Positions 7,505 through 14,846 of a DNA stretch of 34,634 nt are shown piece by piece. How positions within the stretch are numbered: the stretch's first letter is position 1; each line of letters opens with the position of its first letter. The position numbers and the translations under genes were made by a program. The stretch spans positions 1 through 34,634 of the forward strand of contig JALHNT010000070.1 in assembly GCA_022843385.1 (NCBI GenBank), given 5' to 3'. Under the pieces are notes generated by a model that made no database searches, had not been told where the DNA came from, and saw only the letters and a program-made list of their open reading frames with translations. Source of the DNA: Anaerolineae bacterium (GTDB taxonomy: Bacteria > Chloroflexota > Anaerolineae > Aggregatilineales > Phototrophicaceae).

Positions 7505-8677
7505 TTACTTCGCCACCAGCCGGGCGACCTCGCCTTTGTAATCGACCAGATAGATTTCGCCAGCTTCATCCTGACCGAAGGCGGTGATGACCCGTCCGGT
7601 CTCCATCCAGATGGTGTTGACCCACTGCCCGGCAGCGTCACGGGTCAGCGCCCACATGCGCCCGTTGCAATAATCGCCATAGAGATAGATCCCATCCAGC
7701 TCCGGCAAGGCCTCGCCGCGATAAACATAACCGCCACTGACCGAGCAGCCCTGTTCATGCGGGTATTCGGCGACCGGCATGGTCACCAGCGCCGGATCGA
7801 CGGCGAACTGTTTCTCCGGGTGGTCATAGCTGCCCTCAAACGCATTCCAGCCGTAATTCTGCCCACCGACCCCCGCCGGCTGAAAGTTGATCTCTTCCCA
7901 TTTCCACTGCCCGACATCAGCGATGTACAGGTCGCCAGTCGCCATGTCGAAGCTGTAGCGCCAGGGGTTGCGCAGACCGATGGCCCAGATCTCTGGCTTG
8001 TAATCCGGGTTATTGACGAACGGGTTATCGGCAGGAACAACATAAGTTTCAGCGTTGACATCGATCCGCAGCATCTTGCCCAGGTGGGTCGAGGTGCGCT
8101 GTCCCATGCCCAGCGGGTCGTCCTGTGAACCACCATCGCCCAGGCCGATGTAGAGGTAGCCATCCGACCCGAAGGCCAGATCGCCGCCGTTGTGATTGTC
8201 ATAGGGCTGGTTGACCTTCAGGATGACGGTCGCGCTGCTCTCGTCGGCGCGGTTGGGGTCATCGGCGCTGACCTGATAGCGAGCGATGATGGTGTCACCC
8301 CGAACGTCAGTATAATTGATGAAGAACAGGCCGTTGCTCTCGTAATCGGGGTGGAAGGCTAACCCCAGCAGCCCGCGCTCGGTGTAGCCGCCCTGGAAGA
8401 CCACCGGAGGCAGCAGCGCTGATATATCCAGGAAGGGGTCAAAGAGTACCTCGTCATCCTCGATAATCCAGATCAGCCCGGCCTGCTCGATCACGAACAA
8501 CCGCCCGCTGCCATCACCGGCGTTAACCAGCCCCAGCGGGTTATCGAAGTCGCTGGCGATCACCGTCCACTGGTAATTGGCCGGGTCGGGGACGACCACA
8601 TCCTGCGCCAGGGTCAGACTGCTCATGACGAAAATAATCAGGATAACAATCAACCGCTTCAGCATGATTTTCCTCAT
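7505..8677 (-). CDS. PQQ-dependent sugar dehydrogenase-type six-bladed propeller, exported
   Basis: The protein has 390 residues from the ATG at 8675-8677, chosen because GGAGG lies 6 nt upstream; the frame extends five codons further without a ribosome site. Residues 1-25 are a signal peptide (KRLIVILIIFVMSSLTLAQD). The mature part matches the glucose/sorbosone dehydrogenase family: DGSGRLFVIEQAG, ERGLLGLAFHPDY with the likely catalytic His, YDNHNGGDLAFGSDGYLYIG, IGLRNPWRYSFD and FQPAGVGGQNYGWNAFEG. Such enzymes oxidise sugars or polyols outside the membrane with PQQ. No PQQ synthesis gene is nearby, so the cofactor is either made elsewhere or absent. It is divergent from the SUMF1 lipoprotein gene, 70 bp away. 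Confidence 0.9.
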   Translation of the reverse strand: MRKIMLKRLIVILIIFVMSSLTLAQDVVVPDPANYQWTVIASDFDNPLGLVNAGDGSGRLFVIEQAGLIWIIEDDEVLFDPFLDISALLPPVVFQGGYTERGLLGLAFHPDYESNGLFFINYTDVRGDTIIARYQVSADDPNRADESSATVILKVNQPYDNHNGGDLAFGSDGYLYIGLGDGGSQDDPLGMGQRTSTHLGKMLRIDVNAETYVVPADNPFVNNPDYKPEIWAIGLRNPWRYSFDMATGDLYIADVGQWKWEEINFQPAGVGGQNYGWNAFEGSYDHPEKQFAVDPALVTMPVAEYPHEQGCSVSGGYVYRGEALPELDGIYLYGDYCNGRMWALTRDAAGQWVNTIWMETGRVITAFGQDEAGEIYLVDYKGEVARLVAK

Positions 8678-8700
8678 ATTGAACCTCCACAACGTGGGTT

Positions 8701-8706
8701 ATTATA
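8701..8706 (-). promoter_or_regulatory. possible -10 element (TATAAT) for the sugar dehydrogenase gene
   Basis: A perfect TATAAT lies on the minus strand in the 70-bp divergent gap, 24 bp upstream of the chosen ATG. No good -35 box is found 16-18 bp before it, so the call rests on one hexamer. Confidence 0.35.
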
Positions 8707-8747
8707 ACAGCGTGTGTGTCGTTCGTTAGTGAGAAAAGTCACAAATC

Positions 8748-9542
8748 ATGTCACTCAATCGTTTATGGATCGGGGTGCTGCTGACGTTGGCGGCCTGCGC
8801 CCCGGCCACACCGCCTCCCCCGACTGCCACCCCTATCCCGCCAACACCCACCGACATCGCATCGGTCAGTCGTAATGCCGACTGGACGCCAGTGATCCAG
8901 ACCATCAACGGAGTCGAGATGGCGCTGGTGCCGCCGGGCTGCTGGTCGATGGGCAGCGAGGACGGACGCCGCGACGAGAAGCCGGTGAGCGAAATCTGCT
9001 TCGACCAACCGTACTGGATTGACCGCACCGAGGTCAGCAATCAGCAGTATGGGGAAGTGGGGGTGTTCCTACGCCCGGAACAGCCGCGCACCAATCTGTT
9101 GTGGGCGGAAGCGCGTGACTTCTGCGCCCGGCAGGGGAAGCGGCTGCCGACGGAGGCCGAGTGGGAGTACGCGGCGCGCGGGCCGGATGGACTGCTGTAT
9201 CCCTGGGGCAATGATCTGGTGGGCGATTACCTGGTGTTCGACCAGAACTGGGTTAACAACGAACCGGCCGACGTGGGCAGCAAGCCAGAGGGTGCCTCGT
9301 GGGTCGGTGCGCTCGACATGGCCGGTAATGTCTGGGAATGGACGAGCAGCCTGTATGAACGCTATCCCTTCGATGACAGTGATGGACGGGAAGATCCGAC
9401 CAACACCAGCGACCAGCGGGCGTATCGCGGCGGCATCCACAACTACATCGACTTCGGCGCGGGTATGACCACCCGTTTCCGTGCCACACCGGACACCCGC
9501 GACTGGTTCATCGGCTTCCGCTGTGCGCTGTCGGTGGGGTGA
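8748..9542 (+). CDS. SUMF1 / formylglycine-generating-enzyme-like lipoprotein
   Basis: This 264-residue protein has a lipoprotein signal ending LTLAAC-A, with the lipid-carrying Cys near residue 17, then a short Thr/Pro spacer. The SUMF1-like domain spans about 45-262, with WIDRTEVSNQQY, GKRLPTEAEWEYAARGPDG, YPWGND, DMAGNVWEWTS and a final GFRCALS. Most bacterial members are not sulfatase-maturing enzymes but sugar- or protein-binding relatives. The segment between VSNQQY and the W-A-x-A-x-x-FC helix is shorter than usual, and the customary RGGSW is RGGIH. No sulfatase is encoded nearby. It is likely an outer-face binding protein. The ribosome site before the ATG is weak (GAGAAAAG). Confidence 0.88.
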   Translation: MSLNRLWIGVLLTLAACAPATPPPPTATPIPPTPTDIASVSRNADWTPVIQTINGVEMALVPPGCWSMGSEDGRRDEKPVSEICFDQPYWIDRTEVSNQQYGEVGVFLRPEQPRTNLLWAEARDFCARQGKRLPTEAEWEYAARGPDGLLYPWGNDLVGDYLVFDQNWVNNEPADVGSKPEGASWVGALDMAGNVWEWTSSLYERYPFDDSDGREDPTNTSDQRAYRGGIHNYIDFGAGMTTRFRATPDTRDWFIGFRCALSVG

Positions 9543-9590
9543 AAACTGACCGCGCTCAGGTTCACGGCACGAGGGCTTTTGATGTCTCCC

Positions 9591-9618
9591 GTAGGGGCGG
9601 TTCGCGAACCGCCCCTAC
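9591..9618. repeat. dispersed palindromic repeat, copy 4 (perfect 28-bp palindrome)
   Basis: Half-site gtaggggcggttcg (9591-9604) is followed by its exact reverse complement (9605-9618). It lies between the convergent ends of the SUMF1 gene and the DinB-like gene, where a bidirectional stop signal would fit. No T-run accompanies it. Confidence 0.95.
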
Positions 9619-9755
9619 AGCCACCCCTAGTACAGCTTGGCCTAAATGACCCTCGTGTTTGCCCTCACCCCCACGTTCGCTTGGGTCGCTCACAGCCTCT
9701 GCCACAGGGCAAGGGAGACGAGCAACACCGGGTGAAACTGCGCCTCGGAGAACGG

Positions 9756-10232
9756 CTACCAGACCCATTCCTGCAACGAGGGGGGCAGGGGTTTGTTCAT
9801 GGCCCGCAGGAAGATGGTCACTTTGCCGAAGAACATGAGCAGCGCTTGCAGGTAAATATCGACCTGCATCTCAATCGGCGTGTCAAATCCGCTAGGGCGA
9901 ACAATCGTCCGCTTCAGGTCATCATCGGAAAAGGCGTCGAGCGTGTCCTTCATCGCTGTGTCCATTTCGGCAAACCACGCCTTGAGCTTCGCCACGCTGC
10001 TTTCGATGGCTGCGTCATGGCGATAATCCCAGTCCTGTTTGAAGGTCTTGAAGGACTGGGCGTAGCTGTGTTCGATCTCGCCCATTTCGCGGAACAACGC
10101 CCCCAGCGTCTTGTTTTGCCCACCGGGATTGAAGGCCAGATCGGCATCGCTGAGGACATCCAGCAAGCCGGTGCGCATATCATTTGATCCTTCAATCCAG
10201 GGCCATTTTTCCTGCATCAAGCGGTTCATCAT
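9756..10232 (-). CDS. DinB-like four-helix protein lacking the C-terminal metal His motif
   Basis: The protein has 158 residues from the ATG at 10230-10232, preceded by GGAG; five extra codons to 10247 are open but lack a ribosome site. The four-helix pattern and the segment LGALFREMGEIEHSYAQSF, with one ligand-type His, match DinB/YfiT-like proteins. The last helix, which normally carries H-x-x-x-H near a YLR motif, reads LQALLMFFGKVTIFLRAMN here, so the usual three-His metal site is incomplete. Enzymatic activity is therefore doubtful. It is divergent from the AraC-type gene 125 bp away, which may regulate it. Confidence 0.75.
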   Translation of the reverse strand: MMNRLMQEKWPWIEGSNDMRTGLLDVLSDADLAFNPGGQNKTLGALFREMGEIEHSYAQSFKTFKQDWDYRHDAAIESSVAKLKAWFAEMDTAMKDTLDAFSDDDLKRTIVRPSGFDTPIEMQVDIYLQALLMFFGKVTIFLRAMNKPLPPSLQEWVW

Positions 10233-10356
10233 TGGCTCCATGTGCATCTAGACGAGACCCTCAGCATACGCGATTCAGCCCGGCGCGTATTGGAAAAACG
10301 CGACAAATCCGAATATCTGTGCTACCGTATGCGCCTATCCAGCGAAGGAGGGCGCG

Positions 10357-11199
10357 ATGTCTGCTGTTCCGACCCAGGCACAAGGGATGCTCAACCCGGC
10401 GATGGCACCGAGCAAATTCACCATCACGCGCCTGCCGCCATCGGCTGATCTGGCGTTCTTCGTCGAGCGTTACTGGATCGTCCAGTGGGATTTGCGCGGG
10501 CAAGAGCCATATCTTCAAGAGAACATCCTCTTCCCCTGCGTCAACCTGGTGATCGAGCCGGGGGCTTCCGGTATCTTTGGCGTGGTGACACGCAAGTTCA
10601 GCCGCTGGCTGGAAGGGCAGGGGACAGTGCTGGGTATCAAGTTTCGCCCCGGCGCGTTCTACCCGTTTTATCGCGCCCCGGTGTCGCACCTGATGAACCG
10701 GGGGACGACGCTGGAAGCTGTCTTCGGCATCCCGACTCGGCAGCTTGAAGCGGAGGCACTGGGCCTGTCGAGCGCGGCGGAGCAGGTCATCCTGATGGAG
10801 TCGCTGTTAATGGCGCATCGGCCTGAACCGGATGAAACCGTGACGGTGATCAACGCGATGATCGACACCATCATCAGCCAGCGGAACATCACGCGGGTGG
10901 ATGAAGTGGCCGAGCGCTTCGGCTGGACGGTGCGCGGCTTGCAACGGCTGTTCAGCCAGTATGTCGGCGTCGGCCCCAAGTGGGTCATCCAGCGCTACCG
11001 GCTGCACGACGCGGTTGACTGCCTGCTAACGCAGCCCGACCCGGATTGGTCACGGCTGGCACAGGAGTTGGGCTACTTCGACCAGGCGCATTTCATCCGC
11101 GCCTTCAAAGCCATCATCGGGCAGACCCCAGCCGCTTACGCCCGCAGCCTGCACTTGATGGAGACTCAGCCGCGCCAGTCGATGACCACACCCCAGTAG
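10357..11199 (+). CDS. AraC-family transcriptional regulator
   Basis: The protein has 280 residues with GGAGG five nt before the ATG. The N-terminal half (about 20-150) is the sensor type often seen in AraC proteins, with the pattern ADLAFFVERYWIVQWDL, then FPCVNLVIEPG and GIKFRPGAFYPFY. The C-terminal double helix-turn-helix (about 175-270) shows VDEVAERFGWTVRGLQRLFS and LAQELGYFDQAHFIRAFKAI, ending with G-Q-T-P-A-A-Y. It binds DNA as an activator or repressor; the effector is unknown. Likely targets are the divergent DinB-like gene and itself. Its 3' end overlaps the convergent dehydrogenase gene by 34 bp. Confidence 0.92.
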   Translation: MSAVPTQAQGMLNPAMAPSKFTITRLPPSADLAFFVERYWIVQWDLRGQEPYLQENILFPCVNLVIEPGASGIFGVVTRKFSRWLEGQGTVLGIKFRPGAFYPFYRAPVSHLMNRGTTLEAVFGIPTRQLEAEALGLSSAAEQVILMESLLMAHRPEPDETVTVINAMIDTIISQRNITRVDEVAERFGWTVRGLQRLFSQYVGVGPKWVIQRYRLHDAVDCLLTQPDPDWSRLAQELGYFDQAHFIRAFKAIIGQTPAAYARSLHLMETQPRQSMTTPQ

Positions 11200-12197
11200 G
11201 TATCTGGCTGACGCAGCAGCCCTGCATAGGCCGAGGGGATGGCGTCGGGTGCGATAATGTGGCTGATGAGCGGCTGAATCTGTAGTTCACCCTTTTGCAT
11301 ATACCTCATCAACTGGTTCAGATTGGCCTCGATAGAAGGTGTACGCCCGGACGACTCGTAGCCCGGCAGTCGCCATTCCAGCGCACCACGCACGCTCAAC
11401 CAGCGCAGGTGAATATCGGAGAAGGTCGGAGTGATGTTGACGGTGGCGGCCTTGCGCGGCGACCCCAGCAGGATGACCTGACCGAAGGTGGCGGTGGCCT
11501 TGACGCACTGCTCGATGATGCCAGTCTGACCGACAGCATCGACGGTGATGGTCGCGCCTTTGCCACCCGTCCAATCGCGGACGGCCTGCACCTGCTCGGC
11601 TATTGGCAGACTCATGGCCTGCGTGATGCCGCAGCGCCGCGCCAGTTCACAGCGTTGGGGCAGGGGATCGAAGGCCATGACGCGCGCCCCCATCAACTGA
11701 TACAACTGCGCCGCCAGATTGCCCACTGCCCCCAGGCCGAAGATCGCTACCGTGTCGCCGGGTTGGACGCCGCTGACCTGGGGGGCGGTCATCGCAATCA
11801 GTGCCATCCGCAGCATGACCAGCTCCACCGGTGGCAGGTCTTCCGGCACCGGGAAGATGGTCTTGTAAGGATCAATGTGGGTGTAGACCTGGCGCGAGGC
11901 ATGGCGACCGAAGCAGAACACCCGCTGCCCTGGTTGCGCCCAGGGGAAGGCGTTGCCCACCGCTTCGACGCGCCCGACTGTGCCATAACCCGGTCGCCAG
12001 GGATAGGCGTTCCAGGCTCCCGGCTGGCGCACTGTCGGGTCGAGTCCGGTGAGGTTGGCTAACTCGGTGCCGGCGCTGATGACGCTGGTCTCGACGGTGA
12101 GGAGCGCCTCGGTCGGCTGGAGCGCGGCGGGGTCGAGCGTTTCGCTTTCCAGCCGGACGACATCCTGATCGGGAAAAATGGCGTAGGTGGCGTGCAT
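11166..12197 (-). CDS. medium-chain dehydrogenase/reductase (MDR) without an obvious catalytic zinc site
   Basis: This 343-residue protein has an N-terminal GroES-like domain (about 25-130) and a Rossmann domain with VAIFGLGAVGNLAAQLYQ near residue 158. That is followed by GARVMAFDPLPQR, whose Asp favours NAD(H). Zinc alcohol dehydrogenases have a Cys near residue 40 and a GHE motif near 65. Here those regions read VISAGTELANLTG and PGYGTVGRVEAVG, with neither ligand. It is therefore better called a zinc-independent MDR reductase; the substrate is unknown. AAAGGA precedes the ATG. It converges on the AraC gene and overlaps its last 34 bp, so the two transcripts are antisense at their ends. 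Confidence 0.85.
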   Translation of the reverse strand: MHATYAIFPDQDVVRLESETLDPAALQPTEALLTVETSVISAGTELANLTGLDPTVRQPGAWNAYPWRPGYGTVGRVEAVGNAFPWAQPGQRVFCFGRHASRQVYTHIDPYKTIFPVPEDLPPVELVMLRMALIAMTAPQVSGVQPGDTVAIFGLGAVGNLAAQLYQLMGARVMAFDPLPQRCELARRCGITQAMSLPIAEQVQAVRDWTGGKGATITVDAVGQTGIIEQCVKATATFGQVILLGSPRKAATVNITPTFSDIHLRWLSVRGALEWRLPGYESSGRTPSIEANLNQLMRYMQKGELQIQPLISHIIAPDAIPSAYAGLLRQPDTYWGVVIDWRG

Positions 12198-12363
12198 GAA
12201 GAAGAGTCCTTTTGGATAAATAGTTGTTAGTTTCTAGTTTCTAGTTCTTGGTAGAGATTATATCCGACGGGGTCGTCTGTCCACCGAACCGGCGCTCTGA
12301 CGCTTTTGCTGCAATCCGACACCCCCCGGTTTGCTGCCGATTTTGCCGATTGGAGAAGAATTT

Positions 12364-12402
12364 ACCACAGAGACGCAGAGGACACAGAGAGAAACCAGAG
12401 CG
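12364..12402 (+). repeat. accacagag-type dispersed repeat, copy A
   Basis: The core begins accacagagacgcagagg and continues acacagagaga. It is followed at 12405-12429 by three tandem units of attcgtcaa. The same core recurs at 12504, 12660, 29610 and, inverted, at 15393. Confidence 0.85.
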
Positions 12403-12503
12403 AAAATTCGTCAAATTCGTCAAATTCACAACGGCCTTTTGTGAACATTTCCCTCAACCGGTTGTGTCGTCGTCGTCGTCGGACAGACAAAGACGGAACG
12501 ACA

Positions 12504-12533
12504 ACCACAGAGGCACAGAGGACACAGAGAGAG
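12504..12533 (+). repeat. accacagag-type dispersed repeat, copy B
   Basis: The core reads accacagaggcacagagg then acacagagagag. It is followed about 25 bp later by a module with agcactcagcactttgcac, which has a relative after the copy at 29610. Confidence 0.85.
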
Positions 12534-12607
12534 CAATCAGAGGTCTTTCACCTTCAACTTAGCACTCAGCACTTTGCACTGATCTGCCGCCGGCGGATCG
12601 ACAATGG

Positions 12608-12648
12608 GGTGGCGGAACGACGAGAGCGATGCACCGCGTTCCGCCACC
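12608..12648. repeat. perfect 11-bp inverted repeat with 19-nt loop
   Basis: ggtggcggaac (12608-12618) and gttccgccacc (12638-12648) are exact reverse complements and could form a stable hairpin on either strand. It lies between two copies of the dispersed repeat. No T-run follows, and its role is unknown. Confidence 0.6.
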
Positions 12649-12659
12649 GGAAGAATTGA

Positions 12660-12688
12660 ACCACAGAGAACACAGAGAGAAAGCAGAG
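12660..12688 (+). repeat. accacagag-type dispersed repeat, copy C (shortened)
   Basis: The core accacagagaacacagaga is shorter in the middle than copies A and B. It is followed at 12702-12726 by gattcgtca tandem units, the same two-module order as copy A. Confidence 0.8.
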
Positions 12689-12925
12689 TGTTGATTCACA
12701 CGATTCGTCAGATTCGTCAGATTCGCATCAGTCCTTTTTGCGATTCGTGAATCATGACCGTCGGTCAATTCGATTCGGCGCTGGCCTGATCGGGTTGGTC
12801 GATAGAGTTGTTAAGTTGCACGGGGAAAATAATGGAATTCCCCACATCACCAGTATAGAACAAAAGGGCTATTTGTGTCAAGCCCCCAAAAATGTCGAGA
12901 CAGCACATTGAAGTGAAAGGTTCAC

Positions 12926-13186
12926 ATGATAGGATTCATCCATACCAGTGTAGGCAGGCTAAAGATGACCTCAAACGACCGGAACGTTATGGCAATCTAC
13001 ATTGCTTTGCTCATGTTCTTTTCCTGTGGCATTGCAGGGGTGCTACTGCTGATGTCACGGTCGGGTCAGTCAATCACATTGGGCTTGCTGGTCATTAGCC
13101 TCGCGGTCAGCGTTGTTGCCTTGCTGATGAGTCTATTTCGACTGTTCAAGTCTGCACCAAGTCAACAGGGCAAACAGAAACGGTAA
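12926..13186 (+). CDS. small two-helix membrane protein, unknown
   Basis: The protein has 86 residues; AAAGG lies 5 nt before the ATG at 12926. An internal ATG at 12965 would give a 73-residue form that begins MTSNDRNVM. There are two hydrophobic helices, about 22-45 (AIYIALLMFFSCGIAGVLLL) and 50-73 (LGLLVISLAVSVVALLMSLF), then a basic tail (QQGKQKR) that should face the cytosol. There is no recognisable family. It stands alone on the plus strand after the repeat block and has lower GC than the enzyme genes around it. Confidence 0.6.
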   Translation: MIGFIHTSVGRLKMTSNDRNVMAIYIALLMFFSCGIAGVLLLMSRSGQSITLGLLVISLAVSVVALLMSLFRLFKSAPSQQGKQKR

Positions 13187-13282
13187 GTGGTCATGCGGAC
13201 TATGTTCGCAGATCCGAATGCCATCATGACAGCCGCCTCGTTCAAATCTGTGTGTCATGGCGGAGTCACTTTGTTCACCTGA

Positions 13283-13711
13283 CTACCAGTTTGTGCAGCC
13301 TGCATCTTCCCATACGGGACGGTGTTCATCATTGTCGAGAGAATTGCTAACATCAAGAGCATCGTTCCATCCGTCTTTTGTCCCCCATACAGCCCAATGA
13401 TTCTTTCTGGTTTCATCACCATTAACCAGAAGAATGACACACCAGATTTCCTCGGGTTGGTCCGATTTCACCTGCCAGTTCAAGTCATAGAACGCAACCG
13501 GGTTGGTAGCTTGTTCAACTGAAAGAATCTCATAAGGGGGATTATCGCTGGACAGGGCAAATGTCCTGTCGATCAAATCGATGATCTCATCAGGCATACC
13601 GGCATCCTGAGCGAGCTTGCGGTTTTCGGCGTCGTAGGGATTTCCCGTCTGGCAGGCAGCCAGGAGCAGGGCGAGGACAATCGCCATTCCCAGAAGCAGT
13701 CGGCGGTACAT
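13283..13711 (-). CDS. small lipoprotein, unknown
   Basis: The protein has 142 residues. GGAGG lies 6 nt before the ATG. The signal peptide MYRRLLLGMAIVLALLLAAC ends with a clear lipobox and the acylated Cys at residue 20. The mature part (about 120 residues) has a helical start with PDEIIDLIDRTF and then strands such as VAFYDLNWQVK and IWCVILLVNGDE. The two further Cys (in IWCVI and DAGCTNW) could form a disulphide outside the cell. I do not recognise the fold. It is convergent with the small membrane protein gene at 12926-13186, and an upstream gap of about 190 bp separates it from the tandem triplet. Confidence 0.75.
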   Translation of the reverse strand: MYRRLLLGMAIVLALLLAACQTGNPYDAENRKLAQDAGMPDEIIDLIDRTFALSSDNPPYEILSVEQATNPVAFYDLNWQVKSDQPEEIWCVILLVNGDETRKNHWAVWGTKDGWNDALDVSNSLDNDEHRPVWEDAGCTNW

Positions 13712-13922
13712 GGTCAGCCTCCATCACAACTCAAACGGACGATACGAGACAGCGGCGAGGTGCAACCACGCTTATAGTATAGGATAGGATCATTTGGATA
13801 GAATATGCGCGCTAGTAGGGTAAGCGTCGGGTATTCTTAATGGATAGATAAACAGCGGGGATTGGCGGCAGATTCGGTGTAAGCTACAGGTGGTGAGAAG
13901 GTGAGTGGTGGGAACGAAGCTG

Positions 13923-14192
13923 ATGAAGCCGCAGGACAAAGTTCTCTACCGATTTCTCGGTTCGCTGTGTCTGCTGGGTGCGTCCATTGCTCTTTATCGA
14001 GTAACAATCAATCCCGATTCAGTAGCGGCATTCTTATCCCTCGTTGCTGGCATCTTCGTGGGTGCCATTTTGTGGTATCGTAGCCTGCAACCGGCATCGG
14101 ACAAAGCAAAAGGCCAGCGCCTTAGCCGGGAGACGCGCCGCCGGCTGGAAGAGGGTATGCAAGAGGATGAGAAGCCGAAGCGGGAAGAGTAG
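13923..14192 (+). CDS. small two-helix membrane protein, tandem paralogue 1 of 3
   Basis: The protein has 89 residues from the ATG at 13923, chosen to match the MKPxDK start of the two following copies; GTG codons at 13905 and 13908 extend the frame. Two hydrophobic stretches (LYRFLGSLCLLGASIALY and AAFLSLVAGIFVGAILWY) are followed by a charged tail, SLQPASDKAKGQRLSRETRR then RLEEGMQEDEKPKREE. The tail is almost identical in all three copies while the helices differ. No family is recognised. The topology is probably a hairpin with the charged tail in the cytosol. Confidence 0.75.
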   Translation: MKPQDKVLYRFLGSLCLLGASIALYRVTINPDSVAAFLSLVAGIFVGAILWYRSLQPASDKAKGQRLSRETRRRLEEGMQEDEKPKREE

Positions 14193-14214
14193 TCTTGCTA
14201 AAGGTGGTGTCGGC

Positions 14215-14481
14215 ATGAAACCGGGGGACAAAACGCTGTATCGAATAGTCGGTTCGCTTATGCTGGTTGTTGCATTGTGGGGTTTGGTTAACTTCGTGCA
14301 ACAGTCCCAGACCTTTTACGTCATGCAATTTCTCGTATCAGGTTTCGCTGGAGTTCTGTTCTGGTATCGCAGCCTGAAACCGGCATCAGACAAAGCGAAA
14401 GGTCAGCCCCTAAACCGGGGGACGCGCCGCCGCCTGGAGGAGGGTCTGCAAGCGGATGAGAAGCCCAAACGGAAAGAGTAG
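14215..14481 (+). CDS. small two-helix membrane protein, tandem paralogue 2 of 3
   Basis: The protein has 88 residues, starts MKPGDKTLYRIVGS, and has an AAAGGTGG ribosome site 7-8 nt upstream. Its helices (LMLVVALWGLVNFV and FLVSGFAGVLFWY) differ from those of copies 1 and 3, but its tail again reads SLKPASDKAKGQPLNRGTRR plus RLEEGLQADEKPKRKE. It begins 22 bp after the stop of copy 1. Both intergenic spacers are 22 bp and nearly identical, so the unit was duplicated together with its ribosome site. Confidence 0.8.
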   Translation: MKPGDKTLYRIVGSLMLVVALWGLVNFVQQSQTFYVMQFLVSGFAGVLFWYRSLKPASDKAKGQPLNRGTRRRLEEGLQADEKPKRKE

Positions 14482-14503
14482 TCTTGCTAAGGGTGGTGTC
14501 GTC

Positions 14504-14770
14504 ATGAAGCCGGGGGATAAGACAATCTATCGACTCGTCGGTTCTGTAGCCATCGCCGCTGGGCTACTTGGACTGTATCGCTTCATCCAGTATTCCGAGA
14601 ACATCGCGCTGATCACGTTCATCCTATTCACCTACCTGGGGTGCTGGCAATGGTATCGCAGCCTGAAACCGGCATCGGACAAAGCAAAAGGCCAACGCCT
14701 CAATCGGGAGACGCGCCGCCGGCTGGAGGAAGGTCTGCAAGCGGATGAGAAGCCGAAGCGGGAAGAGTAG
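14504..14770 (+). CDS. small two-helix membrane protein, tandem paralogue 3 of 3
   Basis: The protein has 88 residues with MKPGDKTIYRLVGS at the start, an AAGGGTGG site upstream, helices SVAIAAGLLGLYRFI and ITFILFTYLGCWQWY, and the shared tail SLKPASDKAKGQRLNRETRR. It begins 22 bp after copy 2. The repeat period is 292 bp (copy 1 to 2) and 289 bp (copy 2 to 3). After its stop the sequence diverges at once, so the array ends here. It is convergent with the leuC-type gene, 76 bp away. Confidence 0.8.
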   Translation: MKPGDKTIYRLVGSVAIAAGLLGLYRFIQYSENIALITFILFTYLGCWQWYRSLKPASDKAKGQRLNRETRRRLEEGLQADEKPKREE

Positions 14771-14846
14771 TGGCTGTAGGGCTAGGGAACCCGTAGACTT
14801 CACCTGCCGAGACTTCTCCCACTGTTCAGCGCAGTTGCGATTTCCT

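Larger units (their letters stand above)
12198..12925. other. gene-free block built of dispersed repeat modules
   Basis: These 728 bp hold no convincing gene. The open frames translate repeat modules. The block holds three copies of an accacagag-type repeat (12364, 12504, 12660), two tracts of attcgtca-type tandem units (12405-12429 and 12702-12726), a cagcactttgcact module near 12556-12580, and a perfect 11-bp inverted repeat at 12608-12648. Confidence 0.8.

Noticed and set aside
7364..8128. 254-codon open frame on the plus strand opposite the sugar dehydrogenase
   Set aside because: The minus-strand protein has clear family motifs throughout this region; the plus frame is a compositional shadow.
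9591..9618. Palindromes considered as Rho-independent terminators
   Set aside because: They have no loop and no T-run on either strand, and three of the five family members lie between co-directional genes.
9562..9768. Short frame containing VGAVREPPL
   Set aside because: The peptide is the translation of the palindromic repeat and recurs wherever that repeat occurs.
12248..12659. Open frames containing peptides such as TTEAQRTQREQSEV
   Set aside because: They are translations of the accacagag-type repeats in a non-coding block; the only convincing protein-coding copy is the one inside the leuC-type gene.
12364..12726. Repeated units considered as a CRISPR array
   Set aside because: Spacing is irregular, copies differ, modules are composite, and no cas gene is present.
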